24,329 nucleotides of DNA from the NCBI GenBank assembly GCA_964384825.1, contig CAYLMM010000042.1, positions 1-24,329 of the forward strand, given 5' to 3'. This document shows positions 13,701-20,345 of the stretch, one piece after another. Each line of letters starts with the position of its first letter. Within the stretch, counting starts at the first letter, position 1. Position numbers and translations under genes: made by a program. The notes beneath the pieces were generated by a model, which saw only the letters and a list, made by a program, of their open reading frames with translations, was not told the origin of the DNA and searched no databases. This stretch comes from CAYLMM01 sp964384825 (GTDB lineage: Bacteria; Krumholzibacteriota; Krumholzibacteriia; LZORAL124-64-63).

Positions 13701-15645
13701 GCGGAACATCCGTCCATATCACCAGCGAAGGATCGCCCAGCACCACGTAGTTCAGATGGGTCCAGCGCTCGAGGGTGCTGCTGGTGGTGGCGCCGTCGAA
13801 GGGAGCACGGCTGCGGCTGATGACCTCGCCCGCCAGATAGGCGTCCTGCTCCATCAGCACCTCGTAGAAGCTGCGCTGGTACTGGGTGGCGGTGCCGGGG
13901 AACGAGGCGCGGGCCGAACCGATAGAGAACACGGCCCCGCCCAGCGGATTGAGCAGGAAGCGCTCCTGGATCGAGTTGTAGTCGAAGGCGGCGGAAGCGC
14001 AGTTCATGCCGTAGAGCAGGAAGTAATGGGGCGCGTTGCGCAAGGCGGAAGCATCGCCCAACGACAGGCTCGTGGCCCCGACCGACATGTTGTAGAAGAA
14101 GCCGTGCCCGATATGGTTGACGATCCCGTAGTCGCCGCTCTGCATGGCCGCCATGGCCGAGGAGTAGTTCTCCGGCTGGGAGCCGGGCCACAGATCCGAC
14201 GTCTCGTACAGGCGCACCGGGTTGATGTGGGAACCAGCCAGCGCCGAATCGATGATCGCCTCGCTGAACGCGGCGCCGTCCTCGGAGATCTCGTCGCCGG
14301 CCGAGTAGTCGCTCGGGAACAGGACCTCGCTGAGGAACAGGATGTTCCCGTAATGGTCCCCCACGCCGTCGCGCTCGTAGGCGATGACCTTGTCCACGAA
14401 GACGCCGGCTTCCGCCGCGGTGCAGACCGGAGCGCGGCCGAGATAGAGCTCGGAAACCAGATCCGCGTCGTCGCCGGTTTCGACCGAATTCCGGTAGGGC
14501 TCTCCCAGGACATCGTCGCCGTCGGCGTTCCAGTTGCCGTCGAGTCCCGCATAGTAGAGATCGACCGGCAGATCGGATCCCGTGTCGGCGGGATAGAAAT
14601 CGCTGTGGATCATGCGGGTGGGAATCACGTTGATGTCGCCGCCGAGCAGGACGAAGCGCGTCCCCCAGCGCTCGTAGCAATCGATGAGGAAATCGCGGAT
14701 CGTGGCGGGCAGATCGCTGGCCGAAGGGTAGTTCCGGCCGATCCACTCGACGCTCCGCACGACCGTGGTCAGCCCCCGGGCCGTCTTGTAGTCGGCGAAG
14801 CGCTGGAACTCGGCCGACAAGGCCTCGTTGGTCACCACGACGAAATCGACCAGGGATCCTTCCAGGCTGGGCTCGGACGTGGGCTGGAAGCCGTCGCCCT
14901 CGTCGGCCGCGGCGATCGCCGGCGCGGGCATCGAGGCGACGGCCGCCGGATTGACGACCCCGCTCTCCAGGACATCGCGCACCATCGCGTCTTCGCCCGG
15001 CACGGCCCGCCGCCGGCGGGCGCGGCGCGAATCATCGGCCTCGGCGTCCACCTCGATGCGGAAGGAGGCTGCGCGCTCGAAGGAGATCCAGCCGGCGGTT
15101 CCGGGCTCGCGGACCAGGCGCAGGGGGTAGATCCTCACGGTGGCCACCGGCACCCCGTGCCAGACCGAGGTTCCGAGCAGTTCGCCCCACATCGCCGGGA
15201 ACCGTTCGCCCGCGGAGTCCAGGCGGTTCCAGGGCACGGGTTCCCCGCTGGAGATCCGCGGCGCAGGTGCGATCGCCGGAGCCGCCTCCAGCGCGCCCTC
15301 CTCCAGTCCGTCGACCACGATCCGCACCCCGGCGGCGCGCCGGCCTTCGGGCAGAACGATCCTCACGTCGCGGTAGGGAATCCGGGGATCGCCCGGCTCC
15401 ACGGTCAGCGGCAGGTCGCCGAGAACCGGCACCGCGCCCTCGGCGGCATCCTTCCAGACGACATCACCGGCGGGCGGATCCACCACGACGACCGGACCGG
15501 ACGCGAAGGCCGCGCGCGATACGATCAGCATCGCGGAAAGCAGCAGGAAGGAAAAAACACAGGCTTCGCGAACATCTCTCCGGCCGGGAAGATGCAGCAT
15601 GGCGGAGCGAAGGCGAAGAGGGCGAGCGCTGGATGCTGGTTTCAA
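10795..15645 (-). CDS. C25 (gingipain-type) cysteine peptidase with FG-GAP repeats and FlgD-Ig-like C-terminus, paralogue 2
   Basis: This is a second predicted secreted C25 protease, 1616 residues, with the same domain order as its neighbour. The signal segment is about residues 28-49 (VFSFLLLSAMLIVSRAAFAS), and the prodomain-like region ends with the basic run RRARRRR (207-213). The catalytic domain (about 265-650) has YYAGLDGNWNADGDD, NHIGHGFFYNMSVG with the catalytic His at 514, and YGMNCASAAFDY with the catalytic Cys at 549. Ig-like modules, a fibronectin III-like module (about 975-1068) and FG-GAP motifs (1090-1470) follow, and it closes with VPNPFNPATRITFALP, ASGIYFYRLE and KMTLVR. The start is read as TTG at 15645 with AAGGA five bases upstream. 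The ATG 15 codons in, at 15600, has no ribosome site but also leaves an intact signal peptide. Confidence 0.89.
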   Translation of the reverse strand: MKPASSARPLRLRSAMLHLPGRRDVREACVFSFLLLSAMLIVSRAAFASGPVVVVDPPAGDVVWKDAAEGAVPVLGDLPLTVEPGDPRIPYRDVRIVLPEGRRAAGVRIVVDGLEEGALEAAPAIAPAPRISSGEPVPWNRLDSAGERFPAMWGELLGTSVWHGVPVATVRIYPLRLVREPGTAGWISFERAASFRIEVDAEADDSRRARRRRAVPGEDAMVRDVLESGVVNPAAVASMPAPAIAAADEGDGFQPTSEPSLEGSLVDFVVVTNEALSAEFQRFADYKTARGLTTVVRSVEWIGRNYPSASDLPATIRDFLIDCYERWGTRFVLLGGDINVIPTRMIHSDFYPADTGSDLPVDLYYAGLDGNWNADGDDVLGEPYRNSVETGDDADLVSELYLGRAPVCTAAEAGVFVDKVIAYERDGVGDHYGNILFLSEVLFPSDYSAGDEISEDGAAFSEAIIDSALAGSHINPVRLYETSDLWPGSQPENYSSAMAAMQSGDYGIVNHIGHGFFYNMSVGATSLSLGDASALRNAPHYFLLYGMNCASAAFDYNSIQERFLLNPLGGAVFSIGSARASFPGTATQYQRSFYEVLMEQDAYLAGEVISRSRAPFDGATTSSTLERWTHLNYVVLGDPSLVIWTDVPLELDVAMPDSLPYGDQLVPLFVTSGGSPVPEAVVCLSKDGDDFARTMTNASGYAQLPFSVKSSGSVAVSIMGRNLQPRVLEVPIRQRTAPYLRMTETRILDDGTGGTIGNSDGLIDSGETVALYITCGNSGGTGIPAGGVGLSSVDPYVQILSGPSALPGIDAGSAVEIDEPFLIRISQDAPDRHVAELVAEFSDSFGDEFSEDFEVDILAPDIGVSILAWTDWQSGDGDGRLEPDEPIRVTFSLRNSGWGTADNLSAWIEPKVAGFIAHSGTGQWAAIPRLSETDQIDEFIITSDQVAGATLGTLHVVDAVGHSWSHNFDLDDPAQPEIVSLTAPEGGQALLQWGIPDPSGEVYGYHIFRTDNPYGVYERITGEPIRENTFFRDVDLDPMHKYYYRVAALDTSRILGPQSITASVSTAPSEAAGFPIGLSTETSSHMVIGDVDGNGILDAVLPADDIYIWDARGMELRDGDGDPETLGPFTGIEANWGIAGATLANLTNRPGMEIIASNRTTNEIWVFQGDGSVADGWPRKMSQWNWATPAAGDLDGDGDLEIVVTTVNGRTYAWHHDGTEVLDGDADPATDGVFHVRANEWYNYCSPLLLDVDHDGAQEVLTSTRFGTGDFIHALKADGTEAAGWPFAIPGYSLVLSSLSAADLDGDGHCEIVFTVEGDKLYVLEDDGTVLDPFPVGLVTNVSMSYAPGPACGFGDFDDDGILEIVAIEVVSALESHVHVIGLDGQDLPGWPLPVPGDSEGSPIVGDLNGDGRPDVVFGIGGGGDSVPNQLHVFDGGGWEMPGFPLELSGPLRPTPALADFDADGDIDIVYGGWDLAMHVWDLPAPYVAENVPWPMFCGNPLRTGVLEQEWVTAVGDPVPLVVGPELYPCVPNPFNPATRITFALPEGYGGMARLVVYDVRGRAVASLVEGRIGGGLHEVDWLGRDDRGRAVASGIYFYRLETDLGARSGKMTLVR
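11146..12399 (-). repeat. FG-GAP/VCBS repeat array of C25 peptidase 2
   Basis: Eight repeats match those of paralogue 1 in order, beginning at residues 1090, 1145, 1193, 1251, 1303, 1356, 1407 and 1460. Repeat 2 has lost its acidic motif (NLTNRPGMEII in place of DxDxDG), and in paralogue 1 the same repeat is also weak. The other seven keep at least two of the Asp positions. Confidence 0.78.
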
Positions 15646-15739
15646 GGCTGTCCTTCTCGGGATGCGGTGTCCTGAAAGACGACGGTCGAGAAGCCGGGCG
15701 CGCAGCCCGAATTGTCATGATCCTGAACCGTCGCAGCAT

Positions 15740-15771
15740 CTTGATAGTGGATAAAATTTTACCACATCAAG
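15740..15771. promoter_or_regulatory. 32-base AT-rich inverted repeat upstream of C25 peptidase 2
   Basis: The outer arms are CTTGATAGTGG (15740-15750) and CCACATCAAG (15762-15771). They pair with one unpaired base around the self-complementary core TAAAATTTTA (15752-15761). It lies 38 bases beyond the stop of the deacetylase-like gene and 94 bases before the C25 start. On the minus strand no T-tract follows, so an operator or cruciform is at least as likely as a terminator. A weak promoter overlaps it (TTGATG, 18 bases, TATCAA). Confidence 0.5.
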
Positions 15772-15809
15772 CGTCTGAAGGTCAAAGGAACTGTCGGGAA
15801 GCAGATACG

Positions 15810-17150
15810 CTACAAAGACGGTCGGGATGGTACACGAACCGAGGAGATCGGCGCAACAGGAATCCTCAAGAATTCCGATCCGCCGGGGATGGGAACCGGT
15901 ACGATACGACGGGAGTGGGTTGCGTTGCGGACGATTACGGAATCGCCGACCCGCCGCCAGCTCGTGCCGTCGCGATACAGCTGAGCCAGCTCGGAGTCGG
16001 TGACGAAGTGCGGCGCGGGGCCGGGGCCCTCGACCAGCGCGGCCAGCAATCGTGCGAGGGAATCGAAGCAGCGCTCGGTCGTCTCGCGATCGAGGTTCAC
16101 GAAGTTCACCCGGTGGGTCTCCACGATCGCGGGCCGGCCGCCGTCCCAGGCCCGGCGGATCTCGCCCAGGCACCTTTCCGTGGTGCCGGCGTCCGGCGAT
16201 TCCTGGGCGGGTTCGAAGCGGCAGTTCCGCTCCAGATAGATCAGATGCGCTTCGGTCAGCTTGCGCCACCGCCGTTCCAGGACCTTGGCGACCCGCGGAA
16301 CGATCCCTCCCCCGGCCGACGGCCGCCGCTGTTCGCGCTTGGCCTGCACGACGTGGAAGCCGGCTTCCCGCCACATGATCTCGTGGCGACGGTCCCAGAC
16401 GTAATCGGGCGCCACGACCGAGGCCGGCACCCTGCCGAAGAGACCTTCGAAGATCCGCAGCCCGCGGTCCAGTTCCCCGCGGACGACGTCGATCCCGCGC
16501 CGGGAGTCGAGTTCGAAGCACCAGGAACTCGCCGGGAAGGCCAGCACTCCCCCGCGGGCGGCCTCGAGGGCGGCCGGATCCGCGACCGCGTCCATGCGCG
16601 CGGCGGGATCGAAGTGGTAGTTGCCGTGGAATTCGGGCTCCCAGACCCCGTCGGCGATCGCAGCCGCCACCGCCTCGAACAGACCTGGACGGGCATAGGC
16701 GGGCGGGGTCGCGGGCAGATGCCTTTCGCGCCATCCCCAGCCCGGTTCCGGTCCCGGGCGGACGCAGGAATCGGCGGGCGCCCTTTCGTAGCTCAGAGAC
16801 GATACGATGTAGTTGGGCTGGAAGACGGCCGACATCCCGTCACGGCCGCGGCAGGCGCGGAACAGGCGGCGCAGGCGATCGACCGCGGCGCCGTCCTCCA
16901 GAGTGGAAGTCCAGTAGATCGCCGGAAAGGGTCCGGACTCGAAGGCCGTCCGATCGAAAGCGGCCAGGGACGCCGCATCCGGCACGAAGCCGCACAGCCC
17001 CCAGTCGTCGCTCTCGAAGGCCACGGCGCGGAAGGCGCGCCAGTCGGCGCCGCCTCTGGAAGCCGGCAGCAACAGGGCCGCCGCCACGACCGCCAGGATG
17101 ACGACGGTGATGATCGTCGTGATCACGCTCCGCCTCCGGCCCTTGCTCAT
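15810..17150 (-). CDS. Membrane-anchored polysaccharide-deacetylase-like protein
   Basis: The product is 446 residues with an N-terminal membrane anchor or uncleaved signal (residues 9-29, after the basic start MSKGRRR), so the rest is probably outside the inner membrane. The body resembles a NodB-like/glycoside hydrolase-deacetylase barrel. FESDDWG (45-51) would supply the metal and catalytic Asp pair, EFHGNYHFD (173-181) an HxxxH metal pair (His175, His179), and VETHRVNF (343-350) a late conserved His. Sequences of this kind are usually only loosely annotated, so the substrate and even the reaction (N-deacetylation or other hydrolysis) are not certain. The ATG at 17150 overlaps the methyltransferase stop by four bases (ATGA), giving tight translational coupling. 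It is the last gene of the glycan block and probably modifies the glycan after export. Confidence 0.65.
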   Translation of the reverse strand: MSKGRRRSVITTIITVVILAVVAAALLLPASRGGADWRAFRAVAFESDDWGLCGFVPDAASLAAFDRTAFESGPFPAIYWTSTLEDGAAVDRLRRLFRACRGRDGMSAVFQPNYIVSSLSYERAPADSCVRPGPEPGWGWRERHLPATPPAYARPGLFEAVAAAIADGVWEPEFHGNYHFDPAARMDAVADPAALEAARGGVLAFPASSWCFELDSRRGIDVVRGELDRGLRIFEGLFGRVPASVVAPDYVWDRRHEIMWREAGFHVVQAKREQRRPSAGGGIVPRVAKVLERRWRKLTEAHLIYLERNCRFEPAQESPDAGTTERCLGEIRRAWDGGRPAIVETHRVNFVNLDRETTERCFDSLARLLAALVEGPGPAPHFVTDSELAQLYRDGTSWRRVGDSVIVRNATHSRRIVPVPIPGGSEFLRIPVAPISSVRVPSRPSL

Positions 17151-17827
17151 GCCGCCGCCTTCCCGGGCGCATACCGCGCCCACCAGTAATCGCCGTAGGC
17201 CAGCCCCTCGGCGCGGATCCGATCGGCCAGACGCGCGGCCGCGGAATCCGCGTCGCCGCGGCCGTCGCCTTCCAGCATGGCCAGCGCCCGCTGCGGTTCG
17301 GAGATCCGGTAGTCGTTGCCCTGGCGGCCGAAGCGCCACCCCGCCGTCTCAGGCCCCCCGTCGAGCATCGCCCGGAACGCTTCCGAAGGCAACAATCCGC
17401 CCCGGCCGGGAACCAGGCGGGCGAGCCAATCCTGCAGATCGCGGTAGTTGCGGACCGCGGGAGGTTCGGCGCCCGGCTCGTCCTCGAAGATCCACAGGGC
17501 CCCGCCGGAGGCGAGGCAATCCGACCAGACCCGCAAGGCGTCCCGACGCGCCCGCGGAGCGATGTGACGGACCAGGTTGGCCGCTACCATCAACCCGGTT
17601 CCCCCGGAACGCAAGGGCGGACGGCACGCGTCGGCCACGATCGCCGGACCGGATCCGGAGGCCGCACCGGCGTGCCGGCGGCGCAGATCCATCCCCAGCA
17701 CGGCGGCGCCGCAACGCCGCAATTCGGCGGTGAAGCGCCCGTCGCCGCAGCCCAGTTCCACGACCGGTCGACCGCCCACGGCGGCCAAATCAGTCAGGAA
17801 AGCGGTCGGCAGTGGAGAAAACGACAT
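17147..17827 (-). CDS. Class I SAM-dependent methyltransferase
   Basis: The protein has 226 residues with a Rossmann-type SAM fold. Motif I is VVELGCGDGRF (residues 22-32). The acidic residue ending strand 2 is Asp47 (VLGMDLRRR), and VADAC at 64-68 corresponds to the adenine-contacting loop. The segment ASGGALWIFEDEP (106-118) matches the post-motif strand. The acceptor cannot be read from sequence. The 38-base overlap with the end of the WecA-like gene and the ATGA overlap with the deacetylase-like gene imply that it acts on the same glycan or lipid-linked precursor, on the cytoplasmic side. The ATG at 17827 has only a weak GGAA upstream, as expected if its translation is coupled to the preceding gene. 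Confidence 0.85.
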   Translation of the reverse strand: MSFSPLPTAFLTDLAAVGGRPVVELGCGDGRFTAELRRCGAAVLGMDLRRRHAGAASGSGPAIVADACRPPLRSGGTGLMVAANLVRHIAPRARRDALRVWSDCLASGGALWIFEDEPGAEPPAVRNYRDLQDWLARLVPGRGGLLPSEAFRAMLDGGPETAGWRFGRQGNDYRISEPQRALAMLEGDGRGDADSAAARLADRIRAEGLAYGDYWWARYAPGKAAA

Positions 17828-19103
17828 CTTCGGTTTCCGGGGAATCGGAACGGGCGGAATCGGATTGCGCGCTTCCGCCGGTGTCGGACGGATGCTCCAG
17901 GACCTCGATCGATTCGCTGCCGGCCACCGCGGCCATGGCCCGGTCCAGACGGCGCCGTTCGACCTGGATGTCGATGATCTCGGCCACCTGCCGCTCGGGC
18001 ATGCCGTAGCCCACGGTGCTCTGGTCGTCGAGCCCCAGGACGAAGAGCAGTTCGCTGAAGAAATCCATCTTGGACGAATCGGAGCGGCGCCGGCTGCCGG
18101 CCCAGAAGGGGATCGCGATCAGCCAGCAGGCCAGCGCGGGCAGCCCCAGCCACATCGCTTCCAGGAAGTCGGACAGGGCGAAGAGAATCGAGCCCGCGGT
18201 GATCAGCAGCAGGAAACGCACCGCGTCCGCCGGCTGGAATCCGATGCGGACCAGGCGGTGATGCAGGTGGAAGTCGTCGGCCTCGAAGATCGACGCCCGC
18301 TTGCGGCAGCGGCGGACGATGGTGGTGCCGGTGTCCCAGATCGGAACGACCATCGGCGCGAGCAGCAGCAGCAGCGAGATCCCGTTGCGCTGGCCGAGAT
18401 GAAGGATGAGGCTGCCGAGCACAAGGCCCATCCACATGCTGCCCGAATCCCCGAGGAAGATCTTACGGCTGCTGACGTTCCAGTACATGAAGGCCAGCGT
18501 CGCGCCGCCGAGGGTCGAGGCGAAGAGCAGCGAGTAGATGTCGCCCACGGCCATCGCCACGGCCAAAACCGTCAGGGAGGCCAAAAGACCGATGCCGCTG
18601 GCCAGGCCGTCGAGCCCGTCGATCAGGTTCATCGAATTCACGAAGCCCAGATACCAGAGCATGGTCACCGGCCAGGCCCAGCCGCCGAGATCGACGACGC
18701 CGATCAAGGGCACGACCACGGTGTCGAGCCGCTGGCCGAAGAGCATCAGGCTCAGCGTCACCACGAGTTGCCCGTAGAGCTTCTTCTCGGCATGGATATG
18801 GAAACGGTCGTCGCCGACCCCGAGCGCCAGGATGGCCAGGCCGGAACCGCCGAGCACGGCCAGCCAGGACCAGGGCAGAGGATCATGCAGAACGAGATAA
18901 TCCAGGATGTAGAGAGTGGCGAAGAAGGAGATGAAGATCGCCATCCCGCCCGTGCGCGGCACGGGTTCGCGATGCGGACGGCGGTATCCGGGAAGATCGA
19001 CGATCCCCGTCAGGAACCCCAGGCTCCTGAAATGAGGCTGGACGAGCCACGACACCAGGAACGCCACAGGGGCGCTCATCAGGACAATGGCCTCAGTACT
19101 CAA
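17790..19103 (-). CDS. WecA/MraY-type undecaprenyl-phosphate glycosyl-1-phosphate transferase
   Basis: This polytopic inner-membrane enzyme transfers a sugar-1-phosphate, commonly GlcNAc-1-P, from UDP to undecaprenyl phosphate, the first step of O-antigen or teichoic-type glycan synthesis. It has 437 residues with the chosen start. Family motifs are VPRTGG (48-53), the Asp pair GVGDDRFH (95-102), NSMNLIDGLDGLASG (157-170), FLGDSGS (216-222) and the nucleotide-sugar loop EADDFHLHHR (274-283), which favours WecA/TagO over MraY. About ten hydrophobic segments are followed by a soluble acidic tail of roughly 95 residues not typical of the core family. The TTG at 19103 is chosen because AAGGAG (19115-19110) sits six bases before it. 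The ATG at 19166 would add 21 polar residues and lies within the promoter palindrome. Confidence 0.93.
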   Translation of the reverse strand: MSTEAIVLMSAPVAFLVSWLVQPHFRSLGFLTGIVDLPGYRRPHREPVPRTGGMAIFISFFATLYILDYLVLHDPLPWSWLAVLGGSGLAILALGVGDDRFHIHAEKKLYGQLVVTLSLMLFGQRLDTVVVPLIGVVDLGGWAWPVTMLWYLGFVNSMNLIDGLDGLASGIGLLASLTVLAVAMAVGDIYSLLFASTLGGATLAFMYWNVSSRKIFLGDSGSMWMGLVLGSLILHLGQRNGISLLLLLAPMVVPIWDTGTTIVRRCRKRASIFEADDFHLHHRLVRIGFQPADAVRFLLLITAGSILFALSDFLEAMWLGLPALACWLIAIPFWAGSRRRSDSSKMDFFSELLFVLGLDDQSTVGYGMPERQVAEIIDIQVERRRLDRAMAAVAGSESIEVLEHPSDTGGSAQSDSARSDSPETEDVVFSTADRFPD

Positions 19104-19149
19104 CCCTGGCTCCTTGCAGCAGTAGTGCCCCGCTCCATCGGTGACAACG

Positions 19150-19183
19150 CTTGGACTGTAGTCCAAGGCCCGGAGCCAGGCAA
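19150..19183 (-). promoter_or_regulatory. Promoter with operator-like palindrome before the WecA-like gene
   Basis: On the minus strand TTGCCT (19183-19178) and TACAGT (19160-19155) are separated by exactly 17 bases, each matching four of six consensus positions. The inverted repeat CTTGGACTGTAGTCCAAG (19150-19167, plus-strand reading, 8-base arms with a 2-base centre) covers the -10 box. A repressor bound there would block initiation. The spacing to the TTG start leaves a leader of about 45 bases. Confidence 0.45.
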
Positions 19184-19217
19184 CGATTAATTGGGGCTGT
19201 TTCCGCGTTTCCTCGCG

Positions 19218-20345
19218 TTAGCCAAGAATCCGGTGATAAGCCTCCAGAGTCCGCCGAGCGGTCTGCTGCCAAGTCCAGAGTTCGCGTCGCCCCAGTCCCC
19301 TGCCGGCCAATTCCGCCCGCAGAGCGGAGTCGGAATGCAGACGGGACATGCCTTCGGCGATCGCAGCGACGTTTTCGGGATCCACGGTCAGGGCCGCGTC
19401 TCCCGCCACCTCCCGCATGGCTCCCCGGTCGGACGTCAGGACCGGCAGGCCGGCGGTCATTGCTTCAAGAATCGGCAATCCAAACCCCTCGTGCAAGGAG
19501 GGAAACAGCAATGCCTGTGCCGAAAGGTAGTGGCTCCACAGAATATCCGGACCGCAGTAACCCTGCAAGCGAAGCTTGCCCGTGCCCTTCAGGGCCTCGA
19601 TCCGTCGCCGCAGACCGGAATCCCGCCATCCCCGGCCGCCGACGACGACCAGATCGGGCAGTTCGTCGATGCGCCCCTTCCCGCTCTCGACGGCGAGGAA
19701 TCGTTCATAGGCGGCCAGAATCCGCTCCAGGTTCTTGCGCGGCTCCAGGGTGCCCACGAAGAGGAACGGGGCGTCCGACGGGCGGGGGCCTCCGGGCTCG
19801 CGGCCTTCGGTCCAGCCGGGAACGGCGTTGGGCAGGACCAGGGATTTGCCCGCCGCGGCCGGCGAATACCGCGTCAGTTCGTCGCGGGTCGCGGCCGAAA
19901 CGCATCCCACCAGGGCGGCCTTGCGCACGCTGAGCGGCACCATCAACCGGTAATACGAGCGCCGCGGCTGCTCGACGGTGCCGGGATGCAGATGGAAGGC
20001 GATGTCGTGGACCGTCAGCAGCACCGGGCACCGAGCCGCCAGCGGAGCGACCATGTTCAACGAATGGACCATCCCGGCGCCCTCGCGGCTCAGCAGCCGC
20101 GGCAGGGACGTCTGCAGGAAGACCGCGTTGCGGGCCATGCCGTTGCGCGGCGGCACGGCGACGATCCCCCACTCGGGGCGACCGGCCAGGAAGGGGAACA
20201 TCTCCGGATGCGAGGTGACGACACGGAAGTCCAGGCCGCGGGGATCGGCGCTCATGGCCCGCAGCAGATCCAGGGCTACGCGTCCGACGCCGGTGGGCTG
20301 CGGGCGAACGACCATGGCGTCGATCAGGACACGGCGCGGATTCAC
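19218..20345 (-). CDS. Glycosyltransferase family 4 (GT-B fold)
   Basis: This is a cytoplasmic or membrane-associated retaining glycosyltransferase that adds a sugar from a nucleotide donor to a growing glycan. It has 375 residues. The N-lobe has RPQPTGVGRVALDLLRA (14-30), HSLNMVAP and TVHDIAFHLHP. The C-lobe has FVGTLEPRKNLERILAAY (196-213), RLQGYCGPDILWSHY and the donor-binding GT4 motif HEGFGLPILEAMTAGLPV (285-302), containing the E-x7-E pair Glu286 and Glu294. The GTG at 20345 has AAAGGAG five bases upstream and overlaps the ligase stop by four bases (GTGA). The much longer open frame upstream is only antisense of that gene. Donor and linkage are unknown; a mannosyltransferase-like activity is possible. 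Confidence 0.92.
   Translation of the reverse strand: MNPRRVLIDAMVVRPQPTGVGRVALDLLRAMSADPRGLDFRVVTSHPEMFPFLAGRPEWGIVAVPPRNGMARNAVFLQTSLPRLLSREGAGMVHSLNMVAPLAARCPVLLTVHDIAFHLHPGTVEQPRRSYYRLMVPLSVRKAALVGCVSAATRDELTRYSPAAAGKSLVLPNAVPGWTEGREPGGPRPSDAPFLFVGTLEPRKNLERILAAYERFLAVESGKGRIDELPDLVVVGGRGWRDSGLRRRIEALKGTGKLRLQGYCGPDILWSHYLSAQALLFPSLHEGFGLPILEAMTAGLPVLTSDRGAMREVAGDAALTVDPENVAAIAEGMSRLHSDSALRAELAGRGLGRRELWTWQQTARRTLEAYHRILG

Noticed and set aside
13756..15675. A 639-codon plus-strand frame across the C25 catalytic domain of paralogue 2
   Set aside because: It is a shadow of the coding strand. The composition is typical of antisense translation and the catalytic motifs lie on the minus strand.
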